Below, one piece after another: positions 35,019 through 44,505 of a DNA stretch of 64,000 bases. The translations under genes and the position numbers were made by a program. The notes under the pieces were generated by a model. The model searched no databases and was not told where the DNA came from. It saw nothing but the letters and a program-made list of their open reading frames with translations. Numbering within the stretch: position 1 is the stretch's first letter; each line of letters opens with the position of its first letter. The stretch spans positions 2,356,001 to 2,420,000 of the forward strand of contig NZ_ADVG01000004.1 of the NCBI RefSeq assembly GCF_000178855.1, given 5' to 3'. The DNA comes from Ktedonobacter racemifer DSM 44963 (GTDB lineage Bacteria; Chloroflexota; Ktedonobacteria; Ktedonobacterales; Ktedonobacteraceae).

Positions 35019-36176
35019 TTACTGCCAGCTATAGGGATAGGTGGTGTCGTCGATGGTCTGGGCTGGGGCTGTGTATTTGAGAGGGTTGAAGGTATCAACC
35101 ATTACTGCCAACTCGTCGGTGCGTTCGACGCCCAGGCTCTTCTCGACGGCGCCTGGATGTGGTCCGTGTGGGATGCCACGTGGGTGCAGTGAGATCGAAG
35201 AGCGTTCGATGCCGCGTCGGCTGCCAAAGTTGCCGTTCACATAGTAGAGCATCTCGTCGCTATCGATGTTGCTATGGTTGTAGGGCACGGGAATGGAGAG
35301 CGGATGGTAATCGAGCTTGCGTGGCACAAACGAGCAGACCACAAAGTTTGGCCCCTGAAAGGTCTGATGCACAGGTGGGGGCTGATGGACTCGCCCAGTA
35401 ATCGGCTCGAAGTCGTCGATGTTGAAGATCCAGGGATACTCGCAGCCATCCCAACCCACGACATTCAAGGGATGGAAATCGTACCAGTAGCTGGAGATGA
35501 GATCCCCAACTTTGACGCGCACTTCAAACTCGCCCTGCTCCGTGTGTGTCACCAGCTCCTCGGGTCTGCGAATATCGCGCTCGCAGTAGGGCGAGTGCTC
35601 AAGCAACTGCCCATTGGGACTGAGATAGCGACGGGGCGGCTGAATACTTCCGTACGCTTCAACGATGAGGAAGCGGCTCTGCGGGCTGTTCTCGCCTATG
35701 TTAAAGCGATAGGTCGTACCGCGTGGGATAATGATGTAGTCGCCCTCGTGATAGGGGAGCAGGCCAAAGGTTGTTTCCAGGACGCCGTGCCCCTCGTGGA
35801 CGAAGTACATGGTGTCTGCGCCACCATCGCGATAAAAGTAGTTCATCTGCTCGTTTGGTAGAGCAATACCAATGGTGAGGTTCTGGTTATACATCAGAAT
35901 CTGATTGCCCAGTACAGCATCGCCGCCAAGTTTCAACTGGGAGGTCTTCAAGTGATGATGACGCTGGACATCGACCTTCCACTCCTCCAGGTGACGCTCG
36001 CTGAAGTGCTCGATCTTCTTGACGCGCGTGGGTGGATAGTAGTGGTAGATGTTCGAGTAGTTATTGGAGAAGCCCTCGATTCCAAACAGCTCTTCCGAGT
36101 ACAGCGTTCCATCTGGCTTACGAAATTGTGTATGCCGTTTGGGTGGAATCTTACCCAGGCGATGATAAGGTGGCAT
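35019..36176 (-). CDS. hmgA: Homogentisate 1,2-dioxygenase
   Basis: The start at 36176 (MPPYHRLGKIPPKRHTQF) follows AGGAGGAC. 385 residues in two cupin-like domains: HEGHGVLETTFGLLPYHEGD with IPRGTTYRFNI, and DEMLYYVNGNFGSRRG with SLHPRGIPHGPHPGAVE, whose His and Glu bind iron. It opens the ring of homogentisate to maleylacetoacetate. Last gene of the hppD-fahA-hmgA cluster, with only about 50 bases between genes. Confidence 0.92.
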   Translation of the reverse strand: MPPYHRLGKIPPKRHTQFRKPDGTLYSEELFGIEGFSNNYSNIYHYYPPTRVKKIEHFSERHLEEWKVDVQRHHHLKTSQLKLGGDAVLGNQILMYNQNLTIGIALPNEQMNYFYRDGGADTMYFVHEGHGVLETTFGLLPYHEGDYIIIPRGTTYRFNIGENSPQSRFLIVEAYGSIQPPRRYLSPNGQLLEHSPYCERDIRRPEELVTHTEQGEFEVRVKVGDLISSYWYDFHPLNVVGWDGCEYPWIFNIDDFEPITGRVHQPPPVHQTFQGPNFVVCSFVPRKLDYHPLSIPVPYNHSNIDSDEMLYYVNGNFGSRRGIERSSISLHPRGIPHGPHPGAVEKSLGVERTDELAVMVDTFNPLKYTAPAQTIDDTTYPYSWQ

Positions 36177-36228
36177 GATTGTCCTCCTGGCAGGTGAGAC
36201 CATTCACATCTGCCACGTTGCAAACGCG

Positions 36229-37116
36229 CTAGACAATGGTGTTGCGTAGAATCCCGATACCCTCGATTTCGAGTTCGATAGTTTCTCCAGGCTGGAACCA
36301 GGGATGCACTGAGGTGCCAATCTCTAGTAAGCAACCTGTGCCAACGGTGCCGGAGCCGATGACGTCGCCTGGGCGTAGACGAGCGTTGCGCGAGGCGTAG
36401 GCGATCATCTGTGGGAAGCTATAGTAGATTTGCTGAAAGTTGCCGCGCGAGATCTCCTGTCCGTTGATGCGTGCTAGCATGGCCATATCGTAACGCTCGC
36501 TCTCCCCACTGCCAGAACGGCGCTCTGCCAGTTCATCCGGCGTCACGAGCCAGGGGCCAAGCGAGGTCGCGAAGTCCTTGCCTTTGCCAGGCCCCAGGTT
36601 GAGCTTCATATCCAGGCGCTGGAAATCGCGCGCGCTCCAGTCATTCATGATTGTGTAGCCAGCGATATAACTCTCGGCCTCTTCCACTGGAATGTTCTTG
36701 CCTTCGCGCCCAATCACACAGGCAATCTCCAGCTCAATGTCCAGTTCCTGACTCCCAGTTGGATAGGGGACTGGCTCGTCGGGACCATAGATCTCGCTCG
36801 TATTGGAGAAGTAGAAGGTTGGCACCTGGTACCACTCGGGAATCATCTCCAGCCCGCGTGTGGCGCGACCCGCCTTGACATGCTGCTCGAAAGCGTAGAA
36901 ATCACGCAGGGTGGGTGGCTCAGGAATTGGGGCCAGGAGCTTCACCGCATCGATCGGCAGCTCGTGCGTGGAGATTGCCAACGCTTCTCGTGCCCTCGTC
37001 ATCCCGTGCGGATCCTGCAATAGCTCCAGCAGGGAGGGATAGGGCAGGGGAATGATGCGCTCATCGCGCACCACCCCCGCCTGTATTTGCTTGTCGCGAA
37101 AGGTCACAAGCTTCAT
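36229..37116 (-). CDS. Fumarylacetoacetate hydrolase family protein
   Basis: The start at 37116 (MKLVTFRDKQIQAGVV) is one base behind the hppD stop. 295 residues with DFYAFEQHVKAGRATRGLEM, DIELEIACVIGREGKNIP, MNDWSARDFQ and GDVIGSGTVGTG, the metal-binding acidic residues and loops of the FAH family. It should cleave fumarylacetoacetate to fumarate and acetoacetate, the last step of tyrosine breakdown, given its neighbours. A maleylacetoacetate isomerase is not seen in the window. Confidence 0.88.
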   Translation of the reverse strand: MKLVTFRDKQIQAGVVRDERIIPLPYPSLLELLQDPHGMTRAREALAISTHELPIDAVKLLAPIPEPPTLRDFYAFEQHVKAGRATRGLEMIPEWYQVPTFYFSNTSEIYGPDEPVPYPTGSQELDIELEIACVIGREGKNIPVEEAESYIAGYTIMNDWSARDFQRLDMKLNLGPGKGKDFATSLGPWLVTPDELAERRSGSGESERYDMAMLARINGQEISRGNFQQIYYSFPQMIAYASRNARLRPGDVIGSGTVGTGCLLEIGTSVHPWFQPGETIELEIEGIGILRNTIV

Positions 37117-37117
37117 A

Positions 37118-38221
37118 TCACAGGTTGCCTCGCAGCTCCTGCTCACGCTCAAGGGCTTCGAAGAGCGCCTTGAAGTTACCTTCGCCAAAGCCGCGTGCGC
37201 CCTTGCGCTGTATGATCTCAAAGAAGACAGTTGGACGCGTCACGATGGGCTTGGAGAAGATCTGGAGCAGGTAGCCCTCCTCATCGTGATCGATCAGAAT
37301 GCCAAGTTCCGCCAGTTGCTGGAGGTCCTCATCGATATGACCTACACGATCCAGTACATCTTCATAATAGCTCTGCGGTGTGCGCAAGAACTCGACGCCG
37401 CGCTCCGTCAGGTTGCGTACGGTTGAGACGATATCGTCGGTGATCAGGGCCAGGTGCTGTACGCCAGGTGAGCGGTAGAAGTCCAGGTACTCCTCGATCT
37501 GGGATTTCTTGCGACCCTGAGCAGGCTCATTGATGGGCAGCTTGATGCGTCCGCTACCATTCTGCATAACCTTTGACATCAGAGCGGAGTACTCAGTACT
37601 GATCTGGCGATCATCGAAGTGGATCATCTGCGTGAAGCCCATGATCCGCTCATAGAAAGAGACCCACTCATTCATCTTGCCTAGCTCAACGTTGCCTACA
37701 ACGTGATCGATTCCAGCCAGGCCCGCGGGGCGCGCGCGACGTGACTGGTTGCTCTCCAGAGGCTTGAAACCCGGCAGGAAGATGCCTTTGTAATCCTGGC
37801 GCTCGACAAAGGTATGAATGGTATCGCCATAGGTTTTGATTGCAGCTAGCTTGACCGAACCATAGTTGTCGCGACGCTCGGTAGGCTCTAGAACACCCTG
37901 GGCGCCTCGGCTGGTAGCTTCGCGATAGGCCTGCTCGGCGTTCTCAACGCGGAAAGCCACATCCTTCACGCCATCGCCATGTAGATGTACATGCTCGGCG
38001 ATCTCGCCTTCAGGACTCAGAGGCGCGGTAATCACCAGGCGAATATTGCCCTGCTCCAGGACATAGCTTGTGTGGTCGCGAACGCCTGTCTCCAGACCGG
38101 CATAGGCCACAGGCACAAAGCCCCAGGCCTGACTAAAATAATACGAGGTGTGTCGGGCATCGCCGACATACATTTCAATGTAGTCAAAGTTCTGAATGGG
38201 CATGAAATCTTGCTCGACCAT
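37118..38221 (-). CDS. hppD: 4-hydroxyphenylpyruvate dioxygenase
   Basis: 367 residues. Two VOC-type halves; iron ligands expected in IDHVVGNVELGKM, VQHLALITDDI and VFFEIIQRKGARGFGEGNF, all present. It turns 4-hydroxyphenylpyruvate into homogentisate. First gene of the cluster; its promoter region shares the intergenic space with the divergent IclR gene and carries the palindrome at 38274. Confidence 0.92.
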   Translation of the reverse strand: MVEQDFMPIQNFDYIEMYVGDARHTSYYFSQAWGFVPVAYAGLETGVRDHTSYVLEQGNIRLVITAPLSPEGEIAEHVHLHGDGVKDVAFRVENAEQAYREATSRGAQGVLEPTERRDNYGSVKLAAIKTYGDTIHTFVERQDYKGIFLPGFKPLESNQSRRARPAGLAGIDHVVGNVELGKMNEWVSFYERIMGFTQMIHFDDRQISTEYSALMSKVMQNGSGRIKLPINEPAQGRKKSQIEEYLDFYRSPGVQHLALITDDIVSTVRNLTERGVEFLRTPQSYYEDVLDRVGHIDEDLQQLAELGILIDHDEEGYLLQIFSKPIVTRPTVFFEIIQRKGARGFGEGNFKALFEALEREQELRGNL

Positions 38222-38273
38222 GAGCGTGGCTCCTTCCCTTTTAGGGCTACAACATTGTATACTACTATAGAAT

Positions 38274-38288
38274 GTTCGATAATCGAAC
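38274..38288. promoter_or_regulatory. IclR-type operator palindrome
   Basis: GTTCGATAATCGAAC is a perfect 7-1-7 palindrome about 50 bases upstream of hppD. IclR proteins bind such sites; the divergent IclR gene makes it the likely regulator. Confidence 0.7.
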
Positions 38289-38352
38289 GCACTTTCCGAT
38301 AATAGATCCTATATTAGGTGTACCCCATACAAAGTAAAATGTCAAGATTTTG

Positions 38353-38435
38353 CAGGTATGTGTTATTAGCGTGGAATATTGGTAGATGCCAATATTCCAC
38401 GCTAATAACACATACCTGTGAGCGCCGCAGGCGTG
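38353..38435. repeat. Perfect 30-bp palindrome plus inverse CGCGCCTGCGGCGCT motif
   Basis: Arms 38353-38382 and 38389-38418 are exact complements; the motif (CACGCCTGCGGCGCT, minus strand) is at 38421-38435. It lies directly in front of the iclR start codon, so it would be in the 5' leader of that mRNA. Confidence 0.85.
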
Positions 38436-38449
38436 AAAGGCGAGGAGAT

Positions 38450-39145
38450 ATGTTAGAATCACAAGCATCGGCAGCACGTGGAGAGACGGTTCAGACCCTT
38501 GATCGAGGATTACGCGTGCTTGAATTACTGGCGAAGGAGCCAGAAGGGCTTCTCTCCCAGGAGGTGGCGAGCAGGCTTGCCCTGCATCGCACAGTAGCAT
38601 ATCGCTTGCTTAACACGCTATTAGAGCATCGCCTGATTCAGCGGATGGACGACGGGCGTTATCGCCTGGGAATGGGCTTGATCTCCCTGGCGCGTAGCGT
38701 ACAGCCACAGTTACAAAGCGCTGCCGTACCTGAACTCACCCGCCTCGCCGAAGAGTTGGGAGCAACCGCGCACCTCACCGTCGCTGACGGAAGTGAAGCC
38801 GTAGTGCTTACAACTATAGAACCCAGTCGAACTCATATGCATGTTGTGTATCGCACGGGCTTTCGCCATCCTCTTGACCAGGCGGCCTCGGGCATCGCCA
38901 TCCTTGCTGGGCGAGAGGCGCAAAGTGGGGAGCGTACGCAAGTGACGCGGGCGCGCCAGAAAGGCTACGCGGTCAGTCGCAGCGAGATCCAGCAGGGAGC
39001 GAGCGGGATCGCGGCCCCTATTCATGTCATGGGGCGTCCTGTTGAAGCGAGCATTGGCATCATTATCCTGGGAGACATAGATGAGGATATCGTCTTCCCG
39101 CACATTATCGCAGCTGCCCACGCCATCTCACTGCAACTACATTAA
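38450..39145 (+). CDS. IclR family transcriptional regulator of the homogentisate cluster
   Basis: The start at 38450 (MLESQASAARGET) follows GAGGAG. About 231 residues: winged HTH (LDRGLRVLELLAKEPEGLLSQEVASRLALHR, approximate limits 16-75) and an effector-binding domain (RLAEELGATAHLTVADGSEAV, GIAAPIHVMG, IGIIILG). Divergent from hppD, which suggests control of the tyrosine cluster. Confidence 0.88.
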   Translation: MLESQASAARGETVQTLDRGLRVLELLAKEPEGLLSQEVASRLALHRTVAYRLLNTLLEHRLIQRMDDGRYRLGMGLISLARSVQPQLQSAAVPELTRLAEELGATAHLTVADGSEAVVLTTIEPSRTHMHVVYRTGFRHPLDQAASGIAILAGREAQSGERTQVTRARQKGYAVSRSEIQQGASGIAAPIHVMGRPVEASIGIIILGDIDEDIVFPHIIAAAHAISLQLH

Positions 39146-39451
39146 AGTATGCATAAATTACTAGCTCTATTACCGCTCCTCCCAGAAGAGTATTTGCTTA
39201 AAACTTACGCCTATGGGACTAATATGGTATATTTGCTTTAGGGCACAATATGCGAGAGTTATTCATATAGTCAAAAGAGAAACAGCATGGATTATCAGGT
39301 AGTGACTCCAGTGGTGAGCAACACAGCAACAAAATAGGGCTGGCTCTCCATGAAGGGAGAGCTGAGGCGTTTTTATCGAGGAAGCTTTTTGCTAAAGGAG
39401 AGAAATCTCGCCTTCAGCAAAGTTGTTGTTGTCATAACTGGAGAATACAGA
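39146..39451. other. Intergenic region
   Basis: 306 bases, AT-rich, between the IclR gene and the DinB-like gene. No gene or structure recognised. Confidence 0.4.
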
Positions 39452-39907
39452 ATGTTCGACACTACACGAAAAGAATACCTTCTGAGCCTGATACAAAGCG
39501 AGCATGCCCGGCTAGAGGCTCTCCTCCAGCCGCTTAGCCAGCAGCAAATGCTACAAAGCGGCGTAGCGGGAAGCTGGTCAATTAAGGATATCCTGGCTCA
39601 TCTTACCTGGTGGGAGCAGGCCATGATAAGCGAAATTGTCCATGGCATTGAGTTGGATCCCGGTCTCCAGGGCGAACCCTGGTCAACCGAGCGTGCTAAT
39701 GCGCTTACAGTTGAGGCGAAGCGCTCCACCCCTTTGGCAGCTATTCTCTCTGAGTTCACAAATTCTTATAGCCAGATAGTAAATATGCTAGAGAGCCTTG
39801 AAGAAAAGGATCTAGCGAGCGCCGAACTCTTTGAACACCTTGCCAACAATACGGGGCGTCATTACGCCGAGCATAGGCAGATGATTGAGTCCTGGTTATC
39901 TCTGTAG
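39452..39907 (+). CDS. DinB/ClbS (DfsB)-like four-helix protein
   Basis: The start at 39452 (MFDTTRKEYLLSLIQSEH) follows GGAGAA. About 151 residues with VAGSWSIKDILAHLTWWEQA, the core of the DinB/ClbS superfamily, and a C-terminal NNTGRHYAEHRQMIE that completes a His-rich metal site. Relatives act as thiol-dependent enzymes or resistance factors. Role here unknown. Confidence 0.82.
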   Translation: MFDTTRKEYLLSLIQSEHARLEALLQPLSQQQMLQSGVAGSWSIKDILAHLTWWEQAMISEIVHGIELDPGLQGEPWSTERANALTVEAKRSTPLAAILSEFTNSYSQIVNMLESLEEKDLASAELFEHLANNTGRHYAEHRQMIESWLSL

Positions 39908-40043
39908 GTATCTTGAAGAGTAGGTAACCATAAGTAGACGAGGGCGGGCTAGTTAAACTGGCACGTCCTTTTCCTCGCCTGGAATATGAGGCCCGGCGCT
40001 CTTATTGATCAGGCTTTCAGATGGATGGGATGAGAAAGATCTT

Positions 40044-40982
40044 CTATGAGCGGCTGCGTCGTGGCCAGAGGCGGAGTTCACCAATGACCATGCCCAGAAG
40101 GATGCAGACGCAACCGAACCAGCCAAGAGGCGTGAGCATCTCACCGACAGCGTAACCAAAGACACCGGCCCAGACTGGTTCTAGTGCATAGACGAGGGTG
40201 GCCTGGGTGCTACTGACTGACTGCTGCACCCAGTTCATCACAGCGAAGCAGAAAGCGGTCGCAATCATCCCCATAAAGAGAACTGAGAGCCAGACAGGAG
40301 CAGGAGGCAGGACCAGAGGTTCTCCTGCTAGTGGAATCGCCACGGCGCTTAGAAGAGCGGTAAGTAAAATTTGCACAATCGCGAGGTTCATTGGATCGGC
40401 CTTCGGGGCAAATTTGCTTATAGTTACGATATGAAGCGCATTGGCAACGGCGCAACCCAGCACAAGTAGCTCACCTAAACCAAAGGTCAACACGAGATCT
40501 TTATTGAAAGATATCAACGTGAGTCCCACAAAGGAGATTACGACTCCAGTCAGTGCCATGCGGGTTGGCTTTTGCTTGAGGATAAAGAGCGAGAGGATTG
40601 TCACAAAGGGGACATAGAGGCCTGTGATGAAAGCGGCCTCGCTGGATGTTGTATAGCGCAGTCCCCATGTCTGTAATGCAAAGCCCGCAAAGAGAAAGAG
40701 ACCAATACAGCTTCCCGCGCCCAGTTCATAGCGATTCAGGTGGCGTAGCCGCTTATGGAAGATCAGGATCAGGGTGAGTGCTCCCAATGAGAAGCGCAGG
40801 GTCAGAAAGGTGAAGACACCCGTCAGCTTGATGGTCTCCTGCACAACGAGGAAAGTGCTGCCCCAAACAATGGTTGCCAGCACCATGAGCGTGATATACA
40901 GATACTTTCGTCTGGGTGTGAGGGGGAGGAGGGTAGATGCAACGGAATCCTCTATGACTGGTGGTGGGGTTGATGTGGTCAC
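40044..40982 (-). CDS. EamA/DMT family transporter
   Basis: The GTG start at 40982 (VTTSTPPPVIED) is chosen because AAAGGAT lies upstream and a long palindrome covers the more upstream ATG. About 312 residues with ten hydrophobic segments in two EamA halves (TIVWGSTFLVVQETIKL at the start of the first). Probable small-metabolite exporter, substrate unknown. Confidence 0.85.
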   Translation of the reverse strand: MTTSTPPPVIEDSVASTLLPLTPRRKYLYITLMVLATIVWGSTFLVVQETIKLTGVFTFLTLRFSLGALTLILIFHKRLRHLNRYELGAGSCIGLFLFAGFALQTWGLRYTTSSEAAFITGLYVPFVTILSLFILKQKPTRMALTGVVISFVGLTLISFNKDLVLTFGLGELLVLGCAVANALHIVTISKFAPKADPMNLAIVQILLTALLSAVAIPLAGEPLVLPPAPVWLSVLFMGMIATAFCFAVMNWVQQSVSSTQATLVYALEPVWAGVFGYAVGEMLTPLGWFGCVCILLGMVIGELRLWPRRSRS

Positions 40983-41050
40983 AAGTGCGCTATCCTTTAC
41001 TAGTAATTGCCTGAGATTAAGTATTAACAGAAGTTGAGCAAAATTGCAAC

Positions 41051-41118
41051 ATGCCAGAGAGCGTGAGCGGGCCAATATGCGTAATTGCGCATATTGGCCC
41101 GCTCACGCTCTCTGGCAT
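41051..41118. repeat. Perfect 31-bp palindrome upstream of the EamA gene
   Basis: Arms 41051-41081 and 41088-41118 pair exactly around TAATTG. It lies between the start of the EamA gene and the end of the M3 peptidase gene, both on the minus strand. Confidence 0.85.
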
Positions 41119-41138
41119 CTAGACCTTAAAAGGCCAAT

Positions 41139-42860
41139 TTACACGCGATTTTGCGCTACTTCCAGTTCATTAAGTGTGTCCGTCAAGAGTGTAAGCGTCG
41201 ATTGGAGCATCTCCCTATCAAACGCAAATTTTGCTCCGGCGGCCTCAAACAGTTCCGGAAGGGTGCGGGTCGCCCCAAGGGAGAGCGCATCGCGATATTT
41301 TTGTAACCCATCCTGAGGATTATGCAGGTAGTTGCTCCAGACCTGGATAGCGCCCAGAGCCGCGAAGGCATATTCAATGTAGTAGAACGGGTCAGAGTAG
41401 AAATGGAGCGTGTTCTGCCAGCCGGAGCGGTAGACCGCATCCAGGCCACTCCAATCCACATCGGGATAGAAGCGCTGCGAGAGTTCAACCCACTTCTCAT
41501 CACAGCGAGCGGGATCTGTTGCTAGCTCAGGATGCTCGTAGGCCCAGTGCTGGAAGGCATCGCCGCGTGCAACCAGGATAAACTGGTGTTTAACCATCCC
41601 TTCCAGGTGCTCAATGCGAAGTTGGGCCTCCTCCTCAGGCGTACACAGTCCTACCTCGTGGAGGTGCATTGAGCCAATAAACTCCATGCTCGTCGAAACC
41701 ACTTCAGCGAACTCTATGGGCACGAAAGACTCTTTGCGCTGTTGTAGGTACGAGAGCGGGCGCATCTCGAAGGTGTGGAAGGCGTGACCTGCCTCGTGAG
41801 AGATGAGTCCTATGCCATCGTTTAGCAGCGTGACACGCCCAAAGATGAAGGGAACCTGTCTGACCTCTAACGCCAGGCTATAGCCGCCAGGCGCCTTGGA
41901 GGGACGATCATCCAGGTCAAAGAGATCCTCTTGAAGCATGGTCTGGAAATAGGCACCAAGCTGGGGGTCGATATGCTGAAAGAGTCCCTGGCATTGCTGC
42001 AAGAAGCCCTGTACGTCGGAGACAGTGCGCGGTGCCTGGCTTGAGCGCGAGTTGACCGCGAGATCCCAGGGACGCAGGGTCTCAACCCCTAAGCGCTGGC
42101 GATACTGCTCCCAGATCTTACTGGCGGCGGGCACAAATACCTGCTCAACCGCCTCATGGAAATGCTTACAGTCATCGGGAGTATAGTCGAAACGGTGCAA
42201 CTGTTGCCAGCGATACTCGCGGTAGCTGTCGTAGCCAGCGTTTTGCGCAATTTGCTGACGAACCTGGATACCCTGAGCCCATAATTTCCCCAACTCCTCC
42301 CGGTCAACCAGTTTGCGCTCACTCATTGCGCGCCAGACCTGCTCACGACGTGCGCGCTCTGGATCACGCAGGACAGGATAGAGAGAACCAAGGCTCTTCT
42401 CCTCACCCTCCCACTGTACCGTCTGTTCACCGATGATATTTTGATAGACGGTGCCTACATTCCGCTCGTCATTCAGTAAGGCTACATTAGCCTCGGTATA
42501 AATGCTGGCCTCGGCACGAAGGTTACGCAGTGGTATAGCAAAGTTCTCTGCTTCCAGGCCGCTTGCTAACAGTTGCTGCTTCAATTGCTGATCATAGGTC
42601 TGGATATAGATATAGACTTCATCCTGGAAGCGCTGTTTCTGCACAAGGCGCTCCTGGTCGGCCGTATTCTGCGTACAGGCTATCTCATGGCGCGTGATGG
42701 TCTCGTCAACGAGTGCGCCAAGGTGTGACCACTGTAATAGCCAGGGAGAGAGCGTCTCCGCTGAGAGGGTGGTTGAGGATAATTCTTGATACCAGGGTTC
42801 GATTTCTGCCCAACTTCGTTGTTCAAATTCTTCGCTTGTCTGGGGAAGTGATGTATACAT
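41139..42860 (-). CDS. M3 family oligoendopeptidase
   Basis: 573 residues. The zinc motif GLISHEAGHAFHTFE (HExxH type) and the downstream Glu in FAEVVSTSMEFIG are present, as is the C-terminal FYSDPFYYIEYAFAALGA block. It should cut short peptides in the cytoplasm. AAAGG precedes the ATG. No signal peptide. Confidence 0.88.
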   Translation of the reverse strand: MYTSLPQTSEEFEQRSWAEIEPWYQELSSTTLSAETLSPWLLQWSHLGALVDETITRHEIACTQNTADQERLVQKQRFQDEVYIYIQTYDQQLKQQLLASGLEAENFAIPLRNLRAEASIYTEANVALLNDERNVGTVYQNIIGEQTVQWEGEEKSLGSLYPVLRDPERARREQVWRAMSERKLVDREELGKLWAQGIQVRQQIAQNAGYDSYREYRWQQLHRFDYTPDDCKHFHEAVEQVFVPAASKIWEQYRQRLGVETLRPWDLAVNSRSSQAPRTVSDVQGFLQQCQGLFQHIDPQLGAYFQTMLQEDLFDLDDRPSKAPGGYSLALEVRQVPFIFGRVTLLNDGIGLISHEAGHAFHTFEMRPLSYLQQRKESFVPIEFAEVVSTSMEFIGSMHLHEVGLCTPEEEAQLRIEHLEGMVKHQFILVARGDAFQHWAYEHPELATDPARCDEKWVELSQRFYPDVDWSGLDAVYRSGWQNTLHFYSDPFYYIEYAFAALGAIQVWSNYLHNPQDGLQKYRDALSLGATRTLPELFEAAGAKFAFDREMLQSTLTLLTDTLNELEVAQNRV

Positions 42861-42925
42861 AAGAAATAACCTTTCACTTTTAAAATGCAGGGAAGGTTAG
42901 CAAGCCTTAAGTTGGTTTGACTTCT

Positions 42926-43008
42926 CGCGCCTGCGGCGCTTGTCTGGGTAGTGGGTGTGGAACGTGCTGGCTGCTTACGGCAGCCAGCACGTTCCATACC
43001 CACTACCC
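42926..43008. repeat. CGCGCCTGCGGCGCT motif plus 29-bp palindrome (one mismatch)
   Basis: The motif is at 42926-42940; arms 42946-42974 and 42980-43008 pair with one G/T difference. It lies upstream of the peptidase gene start, so it is not at its 3' end. Confidence 0.85.
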
Positions 43009-43116
43009 GAAATAACTTGCACACGAGGTTTGTTAGTTATATTTGCCTTTTTTACTCTTGCATAGTATACAACATCAGGCAGAATAGCACGCTATCATAG
43101 CGATAAGGACGAAAAT

Positions 43117-43155
43117 GGGTCCCCGCTCTGGCCATTGGACCAGAGGGGGACCCAT
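43117..43155. terminator. Imperfect hairpin near the end of the small gene at 43185
   Basis: TGGGTCCCC...CTCTGG and CCAGAGGGGGACCCA pair with one bulge. It follows the stop of the minus-strand gene and could end that transcript; there is no strong T tract. Confidence 0.5.
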
Positions 43156-43184
43156 TGAGATGCTCTCAATTTGCTCCAGGCGGC

Positions 43185-43424
43185 TTACTCATACCATGGG
43201 GCAGCTATTGCCGCGCCTTCGCGCGCACCGGGCGTATACGCGACAACTGCGATTTCACGCTCGCTGAGACGAACGACCCATACGTCGTCGGAGAGCGCGC
43301 GCAGTTTCTCTGCACGCAACGCTGGCACGCATTCAGGGGAGTGCCCATAGAACTCACATGCCGCCTGGATGACCTCCATCGGAGGTTGTGTCATTTGACG
43401 TCGAAAGAGAGCAAGTAGGCTCAT
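43185..43424 (-). CDS. Hypothetical small protein
   Basis: 79 residues, MSLLALFRRQMTQPPMEVIQ, with AAAGGAAA upstream of the ATG at 43424. A conserved-looking core (VWVVRLSEREIAVVAYTPGA) suggests a real protein. No family is recognised and no partner gene is evident. Confidence 0.5.
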   Translation of the reverse strand: MSLLALFRRQMTQPPMEVIQAACEFYGHSPECVPALRAEKLRALSDDVWVVRLSEREIAVVAYTPGAREGAAIAAPWYE

Positions 43425-43840
43425 GATGTTTCCTTTCGCTTGTAAACAAGAGAAGGTGACACCAAGGAACGTCCTTGATCGCTGAGCCACAATGATCTCT
43501 TAACTTGATGTTCCTGGCCTGACGGTTAAGCCTGAACTTGATACTTCCTTCCCCGCTCCCAACCGGTTCTTTCCGGATTTGCTCTCTTTTTTTATCTTAT
43601 GAGGCAGTACGTGGATGCGAGTTTGAGGGACCAAGCCTCAATCACAGTGGAGGCTCTATATTTCTCCACTCATTCTATTCAACGAACACGCCAGGGTCGA
43701 GGTCACACACTAAGTGTATATTGCACACTTTTAACAGTCTTTTAACAGAATATGCCGACACTCTAAGCGGCCTCCCCAACGTCTGGGTATCGGCCTGCGG
43801 GCCTCGCGGTCAATGCTTGCATTGACCCTACGCTCTTTTT
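43425..43840. other. Intergenic region
   Basis: 416 bases; no convincing gene or strong structure seen. Confidence 0.4.
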
Positions 43841-44230
43841 TCAAAAGGCATGCAGATGGAGGGTTCGTTCGCGGGGACCATCTAGCTCCACCAGAATTAC
43901 GCTTTGCCAGGTACCGAGCATCAGCCGATGATCTGAGAAAGGGACCACGAGATCGGGGCCAAGAATCGACGAGAGCAGGTGATCGGGAGTATGATGTGGG
44001 TCGTGTGGATGACGATACGAGAGATGGGGGAGCATATGGCGTAGAGCATCGAGCAGGTCCAGGTCCGTTCCCGGGTCCAGATCAGCCGTGGTCAACGCGC
44101 AGGTCGTATGGGCGACAAAGATGGAGCAGAGTCCATCCTCAGGGCCTTCCTGGCGCAGATAGTGTTCAACAGTGTCAGTAATATCAATTACCTGGTCTTT
44201 CTTCTGAGTTCGTACGCTAATGGTCTTCAT
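43841..44230 (-). CDS. YjbQ (UPF0047) family protein
   Basis: 129 residues with IFVAHTTCALTTADLDPGTD and LGTWQSVILVELDGPRER, the conserved His/Thr/Asp and trimeric-barrel motifs of YjbQ. Members have weak thiamin-phosphate synthase activity; the main role is unclear. GGAGG precedes the ATG. Single gene. Confidence 0.9.
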   Translation of the reverse strand: MKTISVRTQKKDQVIDITDTVEHYLRQEGPEDGLCSIFVAHTTCALTTADLDPGTDLDLLDALRHMLPHLSYRHPHDPHHTPDHLLSSILGPDLVVPFSDHRLMLGTWQSVILVELDGPRERTLHLHAF

Positions 44231-44302
44231 CCTATGCCTCCAGGAGATGATTACGTGTTATAGTTAGTCATAGCACGCCCATCCCAGGAGAAAGGTTTTA
44301 AA

Positions 44303-44361
44303 GGGTGCATGGTTGGTCTATTTTACAGGCTCCGCCCGTAAAATAGACCAACCATGCACCC
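44303..44361. repeat. Perfect 24-bp palindrome
   Basis: Arms 44303-44326 and 44338-44361 are exact complements with an 11-base loop, upstream of the YjbQ gene start and in front of the truncated gene at 44410. AAAAATTA follows. Confidence 0.8.
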
Positions 44362-44409
44362 AAAAATTATTATGAGCAAAATGGAAAATACGACAAGGGA
44401 GTGACAAAG

Positions 44410-44505
44410 ATGGAGCATTGGATTTGTGTGACCTGTGGCACACAGTATCCTCAGAGTGAGCAGCCGCCTAGCGCGTGCCCAATATGTCTCGACCAGCGGC
44501 AATAT
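44410..44505 (+). pseudogene. Truncated N-terminus of a rubredoxin-like/MBL-fold protein
   Basis: ATG at 44410 follows GGGAG. The product MEHWICVTCGTQYPQSEQPP, then SACPICLDQRQYVG, is the CxxC...CxxC zinc-ribbon N-terminus found on many metallo-beta-lactamase-fold hydrolases. After about 32 residues the frame runs into an inverted copy of its own coding sequence, and the hydrolase domain is absent. Confidence 0.7.
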
